NCBI GenBank assembly: GCA_964035545.1
Contig: OZ037765.1
Location: 17,788,698-17,852,697 of the forward strand
Source of the DNA: Bugula neritina
Lineage: Eukaryota > Bryozoa > Gymnolaemata > Cheilostomatida > Bugulidae
Reading direction: 5' to 3'
DNA: 64,000 nucleotides
The notes beneath the pieces are model-generated. The model worked only from the letters and a program-made list of their open reading frames with translations, was not told the origin of the DNA and searched no databases. Below, piece after piece: positions 12,097-54,190 of the stretch (the first letter of the stretch is position 1; each line of letters starts with the position of its first letter). The position numbers and the translations under genes are program-made.

Positions 12097-12690
12097 CCAT
12101 GAGTATGACTAAAAGTAATACTTATAGTAGTACTCTAGTAGTAACCCTAGTATTAGTACTGCTACTAGTAGTAGTAGAAGTACCATTAGTATTACTATAA
12201 CTATTAGTAAGTATTAGTATTTTAATTTACTATTTAATCACAATAAGTATCAGTATGACAATCACGATAACTATGTCTACGACTAACTCTAACTCAGTCT
12301 AAGGAGTTAAACTAAAAGTCAATGAGTAGAACTTGACTAGAAGTAGAACTAATACTATCACATTCACTATCACTATGATATCACTTATGTCCTATCACTT
12401 AGAGCTAGTCTTAAACTATCAATATCATTCTGATTATCAAATAATTTATATTATTATTATGATGATCATTATTCATTATTATTATGATAGTGATTATGAT
12501 TATGCCAATTTTCATGACCCATGAGCAAAAATATTACTACAAGACTATAAGTATAACTATAACTATAAGTATAAAACTATTACAGTAATACTATTAGTAT
12601 TACTACTATTAGTATAACTACTACTATTAGTATTAGTATTGCATTTACTATTAGTATTAGTATTAGTATTAAATTAAAAGCAAAAAACTG
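12097..12690. repeat. TAATAC/TAATAG arrays in two blocks
   Basis: Imperfect trinucleotide/hexanucleotide repeats (agtagt, attagt, agtact) at 12097-12240 and 12536-12690, with less regular ATTATT-rich sequence between. Same motif as the array at 2938-3262. Confidence 0.75.
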
Positions 12691-13724
12691 GTAGTGGTAC
12701 TGGTATCACTATGACTTGAGTATGACTATTCGTATTGCAATTTTTATTTTAATTTTATGATGGAATTGGTAAAGGTCACTGACTGTATGACAATGGATTG
12801 ATTAAGATCACTTGTGACCTAGATGACATGTGTAGCTATGAATCTGGTCTAATAGTAATGGTAACTTTTTTATTAGTCCTAAATAGTGAATACCATAAAT
12901 CCCTTTCACTGGCACTGCAGGACCAAAATTATCTGCAGTATTATGACTTTAGGAGCGACTGAAATGCTAAAATATCGCTAGAAGCAGCACCGAGTTGGGG
13001 GTGTCCGACTTAGACTAGCTTCACCACTGAGCTGGAAAAGACCATAATTATTATTGATATTATTAAGATATTATTATTGAGTTCGATGGGCTTTACCTAG
13101 TTGACACAATTAATCTAATCTAAGATCTAAATTCTAATACAATGCTCGTTATATCGAGTGTTAGATAACTACATTATAGAGTTATCTTCTGCTTGCAATG
13201 TACGAGTACATACTCTATAATATGTCCTTATATGACATCTATTGTAATTTATAAACATCTATATTATTGCTTAATTTGACTACTTTTTTTGCTATTTACT
13301 GTACATATTTATACATTTTTGAAAGATAAAATGAAGTTTTCAAGCACAGCTATAATTATATTAAATTTATACTCATTTGAAAATTAAGATGATTTTACTA
13401 ACACCTGCTCATATTTTGTACCCCTGATTTAGATGTATGCCAGTGTTTACTGCAAAACTCCTAAAATAGATATCATAATAAGCTTCTACGATCTCAAGAA
13501 ATAGTGTTGTAGTTTTGCATTTGCACTACGAGAGTGGGATATTATTGCATACACGAACTACTGCTGCATGACCTACTACAAGGTTTGAGAGAGAAACCGA
13601 AGTAGTTAGCGTTTGTGAAAGATTTATATCTTAGGTCTAATTAGATACAATTAAAGTTACCAGCAATATTGCAAAAGAATACACATATAGAACAGCTACA
13701 CAATAATATTATCCTAGTCTACAT

Positions 13725-13965
13725 GACAATTATCCTCCAACTGAGGCTGGGCGCCGGAAGGCGCTGTTTATATCTGAAAGGTTGGCTTTGATTAGCCGGT
13801 GGGGTTTCGGCGGTGCCACCGTAAGAAGTGGTGCGGTGCCACATGGGATTGCGGCATCGCATTGGAACATTTACAATATAATATGATATCACACCTCCTG
13901 CTGTAGGTATTACATACATGGGAGGTTGGGGGTATACTTTCCACAGCCACCACAATAGGGCCCAA
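13725..13965. other. GC-rich block of unknown nature
   Basis: About 240 bp with clearly higher G+C and CpG than the surroundings (for example gggcgccggaaggcgc, ggtttcggcggtgccacc). The minus strand is open for 78 codons (13955-13719) with a Pro/Tyr-rich reading, but I recognise no family, find no convincing flanking splice sites and see no partner exon. It could be a diverged transposon fragment, a lone exon of an unrecognised gene, or a CpG-rich regulatory element. Confidence 0.35.
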
Positions 13966-15737
13966 CAACTAGAATTCAGCTAAATAACCCAATAACTCAA
14001 GCCTTCATTGGTAAGTTCTGAATATTTGAATGAATGAAGCGAAACAAAATGTTTTTCCCTGCAACACAAACAGGGAATGCACAGAGCTGATATACGGGTA
14101 GAGAAATTTATAAGAGTTGCACAAAACTACAACAAGTGAGCTGGTCCTATTTCAAAAGAAGGAGTTGGCTCAGAAACTGAATTTTTAGAAATTGAGGTAA
14201 CCAACTGACCAGCTTTACCTCTGTAAAATATAACAAGCTATTTTCAAGATTACGATAGCATGCCAGTATATATCATACAGGGTTGAGTTGAAGCTTGAGA
14301 CAGCAGTAATTCGCTCAAGAAGCACAAATCTACAGATAATTAGGAAAACTCGTAGCCCAACCCATCATGGTATTAATAAACATCGGAGAAGTAAAATTTA
14401 GCTTATGCGCTCAAGAAATGACACACAACATGAAACGTGCAAAATACTTTTGAAATAGAGCCACAAAAAAATTATTTGTAAAACTTGTCTAGTCATTATT
14501 TCTAGAAAAATTAGTGACCAACAACAATAAAATAAACTTATTATTGGTGAGAATTATATCAGTGTGATCCCAGAGAGAACTAAAAAAATCCCATGATTTA
14601 GCTATTTATGAGCTCCTTTAGGGTCAAAGAGAAAATAACTCCTAAACAAGCTTCTAATTGCTAGAAATAAGCTTATGTTGTCTTTTAGAATGTGAAGGCA
14701 ATCTTATAATAGTTGTCAGCATAATATGATGTTTAATTTCAAAATATTGTGTTAAACAACACATCATTAACATTAGTGTTGGCAGTTTATTGTCTATCAT
14801 ATGTTGAGGGAGATCGATGGCTCATCTCAAACTTATTCTTGAAACAAATATAAGTTTAAATAAGTCGATACACCTAAAGAAATTCAAAATCTTGTTATTT
14901 AACAAAAAGCTATAATAGACTAGGTTAAAATGTTCAGAGTGTAAGCCCAAATTTTGCTCTTATATTTAAATGATTAAAATGAGTTTAGTTGTAAACAAAA
15001 AATAATAACACACCTTTTGATTACTTGTTTCCAAACTAAACTGCAAAACAAATTTCAATACCATGAAGATTATTGAAAAAAAAAGTGATGAGAAACTATA
15101 TTTCATGCAATGCTATTGCTTACTTACTCAAAATATTTTACCCTATAATCTAGAAGTCTTCAATAAGCTCAAAAATGTTGCCCAAAATGATGTTCTGCAG
15201 TACCAACTAACAGTATGTTTGGAAATTGAAAAGTAATCTAGAAAAAACTTGTATAACTAATGCAAACATATAATATGACTTTAGGCTAAATAAATAATAC
15301 ATAGTAAAAGTCACAAGCCCTCCGCTGTGCACATTGTGTTTACACATATTCCTCAGTGACTTGGGAATTCATGTCAAATACTTTTAGTTCGACAGTCTGA
15401 GGTACTTTAAGGGTATTGAATAATTATGAAATATTTTGAGTTCCAAAACATAAGTTATTAATAAGGCATTCATAATAATTGTAAAGAAAGTATGCATCAC
15501 AGTGGGTTAGAAACACTAGGGTTTCGATACGCCTACTCAGCCTACTCAACAACAACTTAAAGAACCAGTGCATACCATAGTTCTGGCTTGTTGGAAATTC
15601 TATATAGTTTTATTATAAGTAGCTACAGCATATATAATATATATGCATATTATGCTGATCAATTACTTGTGCAAGGTATGATATTTAAAAGGAAGCAAAA
15701 TTTAACCCAACATGTTATTTCATTTTATGCTCTAGAG

Positions 15738-16078
15738 CAGGGGTGTCCAACCTTTTCAGACCGAGGGCCACTGAAAGGGAATATTCTGGTGATGAGGGCT
15801 ACATTGTAAACTTTAGCTTGTGCTGGGGGCCACAGCATTAGTATTTTTCAAATTACTTTATTTCAAATTCGCATGAATTATCACACAATTAAGTTCCAAT
15901 AGTTACTCCAGGCTGCATGCTTTGTAGCATATGTAGAAATAAGACATTTGAAAGGTGGTTTTTCACTCTAATTCATGCATATGTGTGAAAACTAATTTTA
16001 GCTTTATGCCTTTGAGGGCAACATAAATGTAGGCTGGGGGCTCTGTCCGGCCTTGGGGCCGCTTGCTGGACAGCCTTG
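15738..16078 (+). mobile_element. hAT-type MITE copy 1, 341 bp with 8-bp TSD
   Basis: Starts CAGGGGTGTCCAAC and ends GCTGGACAGCCTTG (11 of 14 terminal bases pair), flanked by identical 8-bp duplications CTCTAGAG at 15730-15737 and 16079-16086. CAGGG(G/C)TGTCCA termini with 8-bp TSDs are characteristic of hAT elements. No transposase ORF. The interior is homologous, in inverse orientation, to the element at 51702-52036. Confidence 0.9.
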
Positions 16079-16829
16079 CTCTAGAGTCTGGACTATACTG
16101 AGTATTTTTGTACTTGTGAAGATACTCTGCTGCTCCCCAGATCACCAGTGAGGCCACACAAGGAGTTTGACTTTTCAATAATAATTTATCACAAAATCTG
16201 TAGCACTTAAACAACTTTGGTGTGAGATCATTTTTATTTTGCTACAATTACATTTACAAGTTGTTGATATTTTAAGCTTTACGGTTTTTACTCTCTGGTA
16301 GTATAGCTTTAAACTCTTAATAACATATGTGCTGAAAACATGTCAGCACTATATTATGGCAGGATAACTCCAAGATCTGTCTTGAATAAGGAATGATGAA
16401 AACACTAAAATTATACATCGACTTTTTTTGTTAGGTAGAAGTTCTAAGTGTTTGTTTTGCTGCTTGTTGGTTTTACTATTATGAATTAGCTGCATCTGAA
16501 GCAGTACTACGACAGCTAAAAGCCACTTATAGATTGAGTTACTTGTTTGTGCACATTAGCAGAGGTTTACAATTATTACCATATACTATTGAGCCCCAAG
16601 TGCAACTGTCTTAGCAGATAATATGATTTCATGCTATGCGTGTCCACCTACATTTTCGTAAAAGCACAGTTTTTCTTTACATACATACATACAATATGAT
16701 ATTTCTTTAGCAGCATCCCTAAATTAACAATTATATGTACTGGATGAATTTCTTTACAATGTTTATAGACTGCTTTGCCAAGCATATCTATTGAATATTA
16801 CATGGTGGGTATTTCTTTTAAAACAAAGT

Positions 16830-17266
16830 TGAGTGTGTTGCTAATTAGCCCGTGATCTGGTGACCTAGTTTTAGAGACATGAATGGACACTGCTATTGTG
16901 TATAGTCGTGCTACCTGGAAAGAGACTGCACCTGCTTATTTATATGACTGATAACAGAGGGTAATTATTGGCTGATTGGATAAATGACTTTGCAGCTGCT
17001 GAGTCGTGTGCCTCTAAATTAAACATGTTCTATCCTCGTTTCTGATTGGCTAACTTGTATTCCTGTGAAGATGAACTGATGTAAGGCAGATTCTATCAAC
17101 TGTAATCTCATTGAATGCTTAGGAGGGTTTTGTATTTACTTCTAATATTCACCGACAATGCTTTTAGCAATAAAACCTGTTTGATTATTTTAACGAGAAA
17201 AAGCTATTTCTCTATTGGTACTGCCTGATTGTTATGTTTGGCATCGGGTGATCTGCCACGTTGACT
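16830..17266 (+). promoter_or_regulatory. Candidate Dscam promoter / 5' UTR
   Basis: Less AT-biased than the surroundings and immediately upstream of the signal-peptide exon. It holds inverted CCAAT boxes (ATTGG) at 16967, 16975, 17045 and 17214 and E-boxes CACCTG (16929-16934) and CAGCTG (16993-16998). An in-frame TGA at 17249-17251 precedes the chosen ATG. No TATA box is obvious and no start site can be fixed from sequence. Confidence 0.4.
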
Positions 17267-47884
<30,618 letters not shown>

Positions 47885-48281
47885 TTGTAGAGGGGTGAGA
47901 ATATGACATTTATCCGTGATGTTTGCACTTTATTTATAAAGCCATATACACACAGCTTTTAGTCACTGAATTTGCTATTAGAAAAGTTTCAGCAGGTGGT
48001 GCATGTATTTTGGCCTCTAGACTAGTGCTATACACATTAGAAATCATAACAGATGCTTTTGTTGCAAAAGTTTGTAAAGTGGAGAAATATTTACATACTA
48101 AATGCTATAGTGAACATAAATATACCCGTAATAATTGTAATATATTTGTTTTGTTGCAACTTCACCTCCATGCACACCACATTACTGTAACTGACAAGGA
48201 AAGCCAACAATAATCTGATATTTATACAATATTCTATCTTGCTAAACTTGTATGGGCTACACATATTACTTACTCAACAGG

Positions 48282-48490
48282 TACTTTAGGAAAGCTTTGT
48301 ATGATGAAATGGATGAAAATTCATATTGGATCCAGTTCCACAAGTTTACAGATGATGGGGCTGCTACAGTACAGAGCCTGCGCTCACCCTATCATGTTAA
48401 TATATTCGAGCGGTTTCAATGCAACATTTTTACCTGAAAACAGTGCTTTATTTAAAATCTATAGCTGCTAAATAAAGTGTGGCTAGTGCT
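48282..48490 (+). other. Candidate alternative 3'-terminal exon of Dscam
   Basis: An acceptor cttactcaacag at 48281 precedes an open frame to a TGA at 48435-48437, with AATAAA at 48471-48476. The frame (RKALYDEMDENSYWIQF...) needs a phase-2 donor, and exon 40 (ending 46771) is phase 2. Joining 40 to this exon would replace the last two exons with a 50-odd residue tail. Alternatively it is a spliced 3' UTR exon after a donor near 47894. I do not recognise the peptide. Confidence 0.35.
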
Positions 48491-50579
48491 GCTAAGTTCC
48501 TGCTATAGCATAGCTCATTCAAAGTGTTATATAAGTCAGTAGAGAAAATTAGTGGCTGCAACATTTTCAAAAATTGTAGCACAAGTAGCAGTCATCTTTA
48601 TCAGAAATACATTGACTGTTAGCAGCTCACCATGGCTGCTAGAAAGCATACTTATTTGTGGCAAAGTTTCATTATTTTGTTAGATTATAATTTATTGTAC
48701 TGCTTTCAGTATTTATGTCTACTTCATGTCTCATTCTATTTGTGAATCAAAAATATCTGTAAGCGTCTAAAGACATGAGTTGAAGTAATTTTTGCGTATG
48801 CCACGACATGCTTGTATACTTTATTATTTGTCTCACTTTAATACTAAATCTTTGCATATTCACCATTCTAGTCAGTTTCATACTGTTGTTTTATAAATCT
48901 ATATCTGTTTGAAGCTATTTTACAAGAGTGGATAAAATTTTAATATCATATTTTGTTGGTAGCATTTCATGCAATTTATGTTTACAGTTACATAACTGAA
49001 ATACAGCTGTAATCTCACTCAAATAATGTATTTATTAATGAAACTCTATTGCTGCTAAAACTGCATTACTAGATTAGAAAATATGATGACATTAGCCTAT
49101 GAATTCACTTTTATAGCATGTAAAGATTCACATCTCACAACTAACTTGTTGAACGCTATTTGGAACAAAGTTTGCCAACAAAGTATGCTTTGTAAAATAA
49201 TAGCTGTAAAATTTCTTTGCCTAAATTTTGAACAAATTTATTCAGTAGCTTTGAATTTTGAAAAAGGTGTCAGCTAGCTACATTAGAGTTGATGTGTTAA
49301 AAATTTGAGCTGATCAAGTATGCAGAGTTACCTTCTCTATTTTTAAAGTTTCAAAAACTCAGTGGTGTGGTTGTGTGCACACCATTTAATCATTAACTGT
49401 TTTACTATTATAAACAAACTTTGACTCATGCACACACATCACGACGTAAGCAACTTAAGGAGCTACGAGTTTTGAATAATGTCAAAGAGTTTGCATTCAT
49501 GGCTATAGTTAGAGTGCTCAAAAAACAGTATATAAATGCGATCAAATATCAGAAAAAATCTTAATATAACCAGCATTTTAGTAATATAGAATAAAGTCAC
49601 CTACAACGTTATTTCATGGCACACAAAACAAGACACATGCCATATGTCAGGGTGTTCTTATAACTAAAAGACAAATAAAACAAATAGATTACAAGTAGTT
49701 TTGAAAAGCGAAAGAATTGACAATAAAATATATACATTCAATAATAAAAGGCTCCACGGTTGTCATTCTGCAAAATGCATGTAGAAATATATATGTAGAA
49801 ATTATAAGCTTAGGTTGCTGCTCAATGAGCACAATCTATAAGGTTCATTTAAGCCTAGATTACATTGCTTAGATGTGTACTTGCAGCTCTTGACATGGCA
49901 AATTATGTTGTAGTGTAACCACTGTTCTTAATATTTACTTAGCTCTGTTGAGCTAGTGTCTATATTTTTCATATTTAAAGCTCAAACAGACACAAGCAGT
50001 TGTAGACATTTAATAATTCATATATCCTGAAAAACAAGAAAACAACTTCCATTGTATAGATGGCGCTGTATGATGCAATGGTAATAATGAATATATTGAA
50101 AGCTTGTTAAATAATTTTTATAGGTACATTATAAGGCTAATGCTTCAAGTTCTTATTGCATTTACAAATTAATTTACAAGGTACATAATTGCAATCTAAT
50201 TATAGTTTAATTAATGTATTGGCTACAACAAAGTTGAAAAAGATTTTTTTATGAAAGTCAATCGTGAGCTTAAGAAGCCTGAGTTTGTTCTTATTTTCAA
50301 CTCAAAAATCAAATTTTCATCAAATTGAAGAAGATAGTGAATTGATTTCATTAGAAAAATATAAATTAATATAAAGTTATGTAGTTTATAAAATTTTTTA
50401 ACAAAATAGTTACTGCATAGTGTGCTTACCATTCAAGAACTAACTTGTTTCTAGCTTCACTCAGAACATTAATAGCTAAATTTTTTGAGGCATGTAAATT
50501 TAATTGTGAATATTTTTGTGTTATATTTTATTATATTATTCCAAAAATAAAGCTTGCTAATATATCATGTATATCATGA

Positions 50580-50840
50580 GTAGAAAACAGCCCTTGAAGC
50601 TTTGTCTGCAGTGCTACGTGCCGTATAGGAGTAACTCTGTAATGAGTCAGATCCAGCATAAACCACAGACCTACTCATTAGAGCCAGATGGCTGATGAGC
50701 TTTGAGTGTAAACAAATAGCTGATGGCAGACCTGCAGTTAGTTGTTACTGTTTGCAGGAGAGAGCTAGAGCCTTGGAAATTGTCTGCTTTTGCCCTTAAG
50801 TGAGCCCAAAGTAAAACCTAGCAATGTAAGCCAATTTACA
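50580..50840. promoter_or_regulatory. Candidate non-coding regulatory stretch
   Basis: Higher-complexity sequence in an A/T-rich surround, with a forkhead-type motif GTAAACA (50708-50714) and an inverted-type TGTTTGC (50749-50755). Could serve Dscam or FoxF; nothing in the window shows which. Confidence 0.25.
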
Positions 50841-51701
50841 AGCCTGTGGTTTTATGAACCTAACAGAATCTTGTATCTATATTATATTATATTTGCATTT
50901 TATTACAAAGCTGTTGTTCAAAATGTAATTATGAACAAGTTTTGCTAAAACAGAACTATTTGAAATTAGGTAACCAGTTATATAATATAATTAGGATGTG
51001 CAAACTAGCTTAGAGTTGTTGCAAAATACATCCTTATAAAGTTTTTCAAATTGTTTCTGCAATAATTTTTGTGCTTTTGAAAAATTATGCTATATTTAGG
51101 TATGGGAAAGTTGTTTCGTATAGTTGTGGATATCAATATAATATAATAATTTAAAAAACCAACCTCAATATTTACCCCTCCCCTCCCCCTCCAGTGTTAG
51201 TATGACTCATTGTTTAGTAGCTTCAACTATAATTAAAGCATAGTTGAAGCATTTATAATTGCATGAAGTGCTCCAGCTTCCAGAGAAATCAAATGTTTTA
51301 GAAGAAGCCGCTGTAATTTGTCTGAATTGCACAGATATGTACACAAGTAGAATACTACAGAAATGAATCAAAGGCACTTAGTAGGAGTAGTAAGTTCAAT
51401 GAAAACTGTGAGAACAATATCAATGAAATATCAATAAATGACTTTCAAGTTGCAGTTTAAAATTTAATATACTAAAACTCAAGCTGCTATACAAAAATGC
51501 CACTGATAGGCTAGTAATATCTTAAGCAGTGTTTCAATCTTCACCTTGCAAATTGAAATAACAGCAAGTATAGTTATTGTCATTTAGTGAAGAGCTTGCA
51601 GTTATTTATAGCTATTCCATTTAATGGAGAGTTTATTAATGGACATAGTAATAAATATTTGACTTGGTCACTGTCTAATACTCATATGGCACCATCTAAC
51701 G

Positions 51702-52036
51702 CAGGGCTGTCCAACAGGCGACCCTATAGGGCTGGATGTGGCTGTCAACCGACATTTTATATGTGGCCCTCAATAGCATAACAAATATAATTATTTTGCC
51801 TGCATATATGAATTACAATGGAAAAAACATCTTTTTAATGTCTTATTTATATACATGCAAAAAACATGCAGCCTGCAGAGTTATTGGGACTTTATTGTGT
51901 AATGGTTCATGAGAATTTGGAATAAAGTATTTGAAAAAATAGTGATGATGTGGTCCCAGCTCAAGATAAAGTTTTAATTGTGGAGGAATATTCCTGGATT
52001 TCAGTGGCCTTCGCTATTAAAATTTGGACACCCCTA
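51702..52036 (-). mobile_element. hAT-type MITE copy 2, 335 bp with 8-bp TSD
   Basis: Starts CAGGGCTGTCCAAC and ends TTTGGACACCCCTA, flanked by exact 8-bp duplications ATCTAACG at 51694-51701 and 52037-52044. Its reverse complement aligns through the middle with the element at 15738-16078 (shared words include CAAATTCNCATGAA, CACACAATNAAGT, GGCTGCATG and AATAAGACATT), so the two are members of one family in opposite orientation. Non-coding. Confidence 0.9.
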
Positions 52037-53954
52037 ATCTAACGAGTAAATTAGAAGAAAGTTCATTTATTAAGCTCTTAGAAATATTATTACTTGTATG
52101 TTTTATGGAGTAGCCATTACATCTAAGGATAAGCCTTTGAGGTGCAAACGTGAATCAACATCAACTTATCTATTTGGGAACAGATGGATAATATTGTGTC
52201 AGTTTACACAATGCTGGAGTGATAACTTTCTACTGTGTTTTCAGGAAGGGTCAGCTCTAATGAGTCTATAATCTTGTGAAACAAACTACTCGAATCAAAC
52301 ACATTTATATTGCGCTATAATGAGTTCACAAGCCTCTATTTAAATTTTACAGCACTTGCAATAATTTTTATAGATTCTTAAATATCAAAGTTCTAATTTT
52401 ATTGCTCAGCAAAACATGATTTACAGCACCAAGTGAAACTGTTCATCAGTGAACATCAAACAACTCACGCTTGCTTTACAAGCTTCAACAAGTGTAATTG
52501 GCAGATTTTGTAACACTATTTATTGTATAAACTTTAATATAATACTGTACGCTGACATTGCAGAATTTTGGCCACGTACCTACTTAAGTACGAAAGCTTT
52601 AGATAAGGTTACGTCTATATAGCAGTAATTTGAATATGGTTAAGGGCCACTTACTCTGTGAATACTCGTGGCATCGTTTTTTAAAGATGAAACATTCAAA
52701 GAGTTTCATCCTGTGGCAGATGAGCAGAATTTCTGGTGCCGTGAATAAAGCAAAGTATATTAGGAATGGCTGACAGAAATTAAGTGGAATTTACTGTTGG
52801 TTATATGCTCCTGTTGCCTTGTGGTACGCTGCTGCCAGTTTGATCAGGCATTATGCTCAGGTCAGACATCATTATAAGGTCAAAATACTTCTAATTAAAA
52901 TGTAATAACTGTAGCTTTGTTATTGGAATGGTTAACTATCCCTTGCATTTGTTTTTCCATTTTATATCATTTAATTGCTAAAATATTCTGAAACTACCAA
53001 ATTTCCATCTTGACACAGCCCAAGACTTGACAGCAAATTCTCTCAATATCCAATGACGTGTCAGGCAAATCTAAAATGAAATTTAAGACACAAGTGATAT
53101 TATTACAAGCCCTAATAATGTGCCACGAACATAGAATAATAAGTATGAGAAATACTGTACGAAGTGGACATCAGAGATACATGCATATAGCATTGTATCC
53201 ATCTATGACTGCTGCCAGTGCTGTGATTTGCTTACAGTGGCTGCTAGCAAGATACAAGTGGTAACTACAGCACATTCATTTAATGAAAAATTACTTTTGT
53301 AAAACTTGAGAGATAAACCCGATGCATCTGCCCTGAAAAACTTCTTATTCGCTACTTTACTAGTCAGTATAACGTGCACTGCAGTAGCGAGGTTCGAGAA
53401 TTTGTTGCTTAAAAATTTGAATTCATGACAAAATTTTACTCAGAAAAATTAAGAATAGCATGTTTGACTATAATGGTGACTATATTGGTGCTGCTATTAT
53501 AGCTTTGTTATTCCGGTATTAACATTATTGCTATTACATTGATATATTGCATAACTACTACTACAAGTAGCTTACTGAGGAGTATGTTCAATTAAAAAGT
53601 TTGATATCTGGTCTGATGCAGTAAACTGTTGTCCTCTAGTTATTAATCTTAGCCACAACATAATATGGGCATTCAGCAGTTGCAGCTTGTTGGTGAGAAT
53701 ATTATAAACAATTTTGACTGCACAGTTCAAATACCTACACTTATTATATAATTTAAAACAATTCAGATATTGTTTTAATTAACTTGTAAAATTGCAATTT
53801 TTTAATACATGTAGCTTCTATATTTTATCAATTTAATGAAATTGAAGCTACCCAATATGTTCACTTTCAAGCTTGAACCTATGAGCCTAATCATTATGCT
53901 ACACTACATACTGCTATATTAACTTTAATAACATGACTAAGCACTAATATGCAT

Positions 53955-54190
53955 CTTATTGGCTCCGGCTACGCCTTTTTTACCTTATCCGTTAGCGGCG
54001 CCAAATCACATATTCTGAAGAGTCAGCAGTAGTTTGAAAAGCACACACTAGTTAACCAATTAGAACTCTAGACAGATCAATTAAAAATCTATGCTTTTAT
54101 ATCATAACTGGATTTAATTCCACGGTGACACGGCTCCTACTCTCTGACTATCCAGAGTGGCAGTGTCATTAGTAGACATAAGATACGTCC
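53955..54190. promoter_or_regulatory. GC-richer stretch with an E2F-like site
   Basis: Contains ggctccggctacgcc and GGCGCCAAA (53997-54005), a match to the reverse of an E2F-type TTTGGCGCC site. No gene is seen next to it, and its function is unknown. Confidence 0.2.

Larger units (their letters stand above)
10499..17266. other. Intergenic region between the NUDT19-like gene and Dscam
   Basis: The two genes are divergent (minus, then plus), so both promoters should lie here. Contents: perfect 21-bp hairpin (11102-11148), G run near 11762-11773, two TAATAC/TAATAG arrays (12097-12240, 12536-12690), a GC-rich block (13725-13965), a hAT MITE (15738-16078) and a candidate Dscam promoter (16830-17266). 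I find no convincing coding exon. Confidence 0.6.

Noticed and set aside
12960-13040. tRNA/SINE-like segment (minus strand has GCTCAGTGGTGAAGC)
   Set aside because: It resembles an A box, but there is no B box at proper spacing and no target duplication.
15588-16214. Short ORFs on both strands around 15.6-16.2 kb
   Set aside because: They cross the non-coding hAT MITE and its flanks and have no coding signature.
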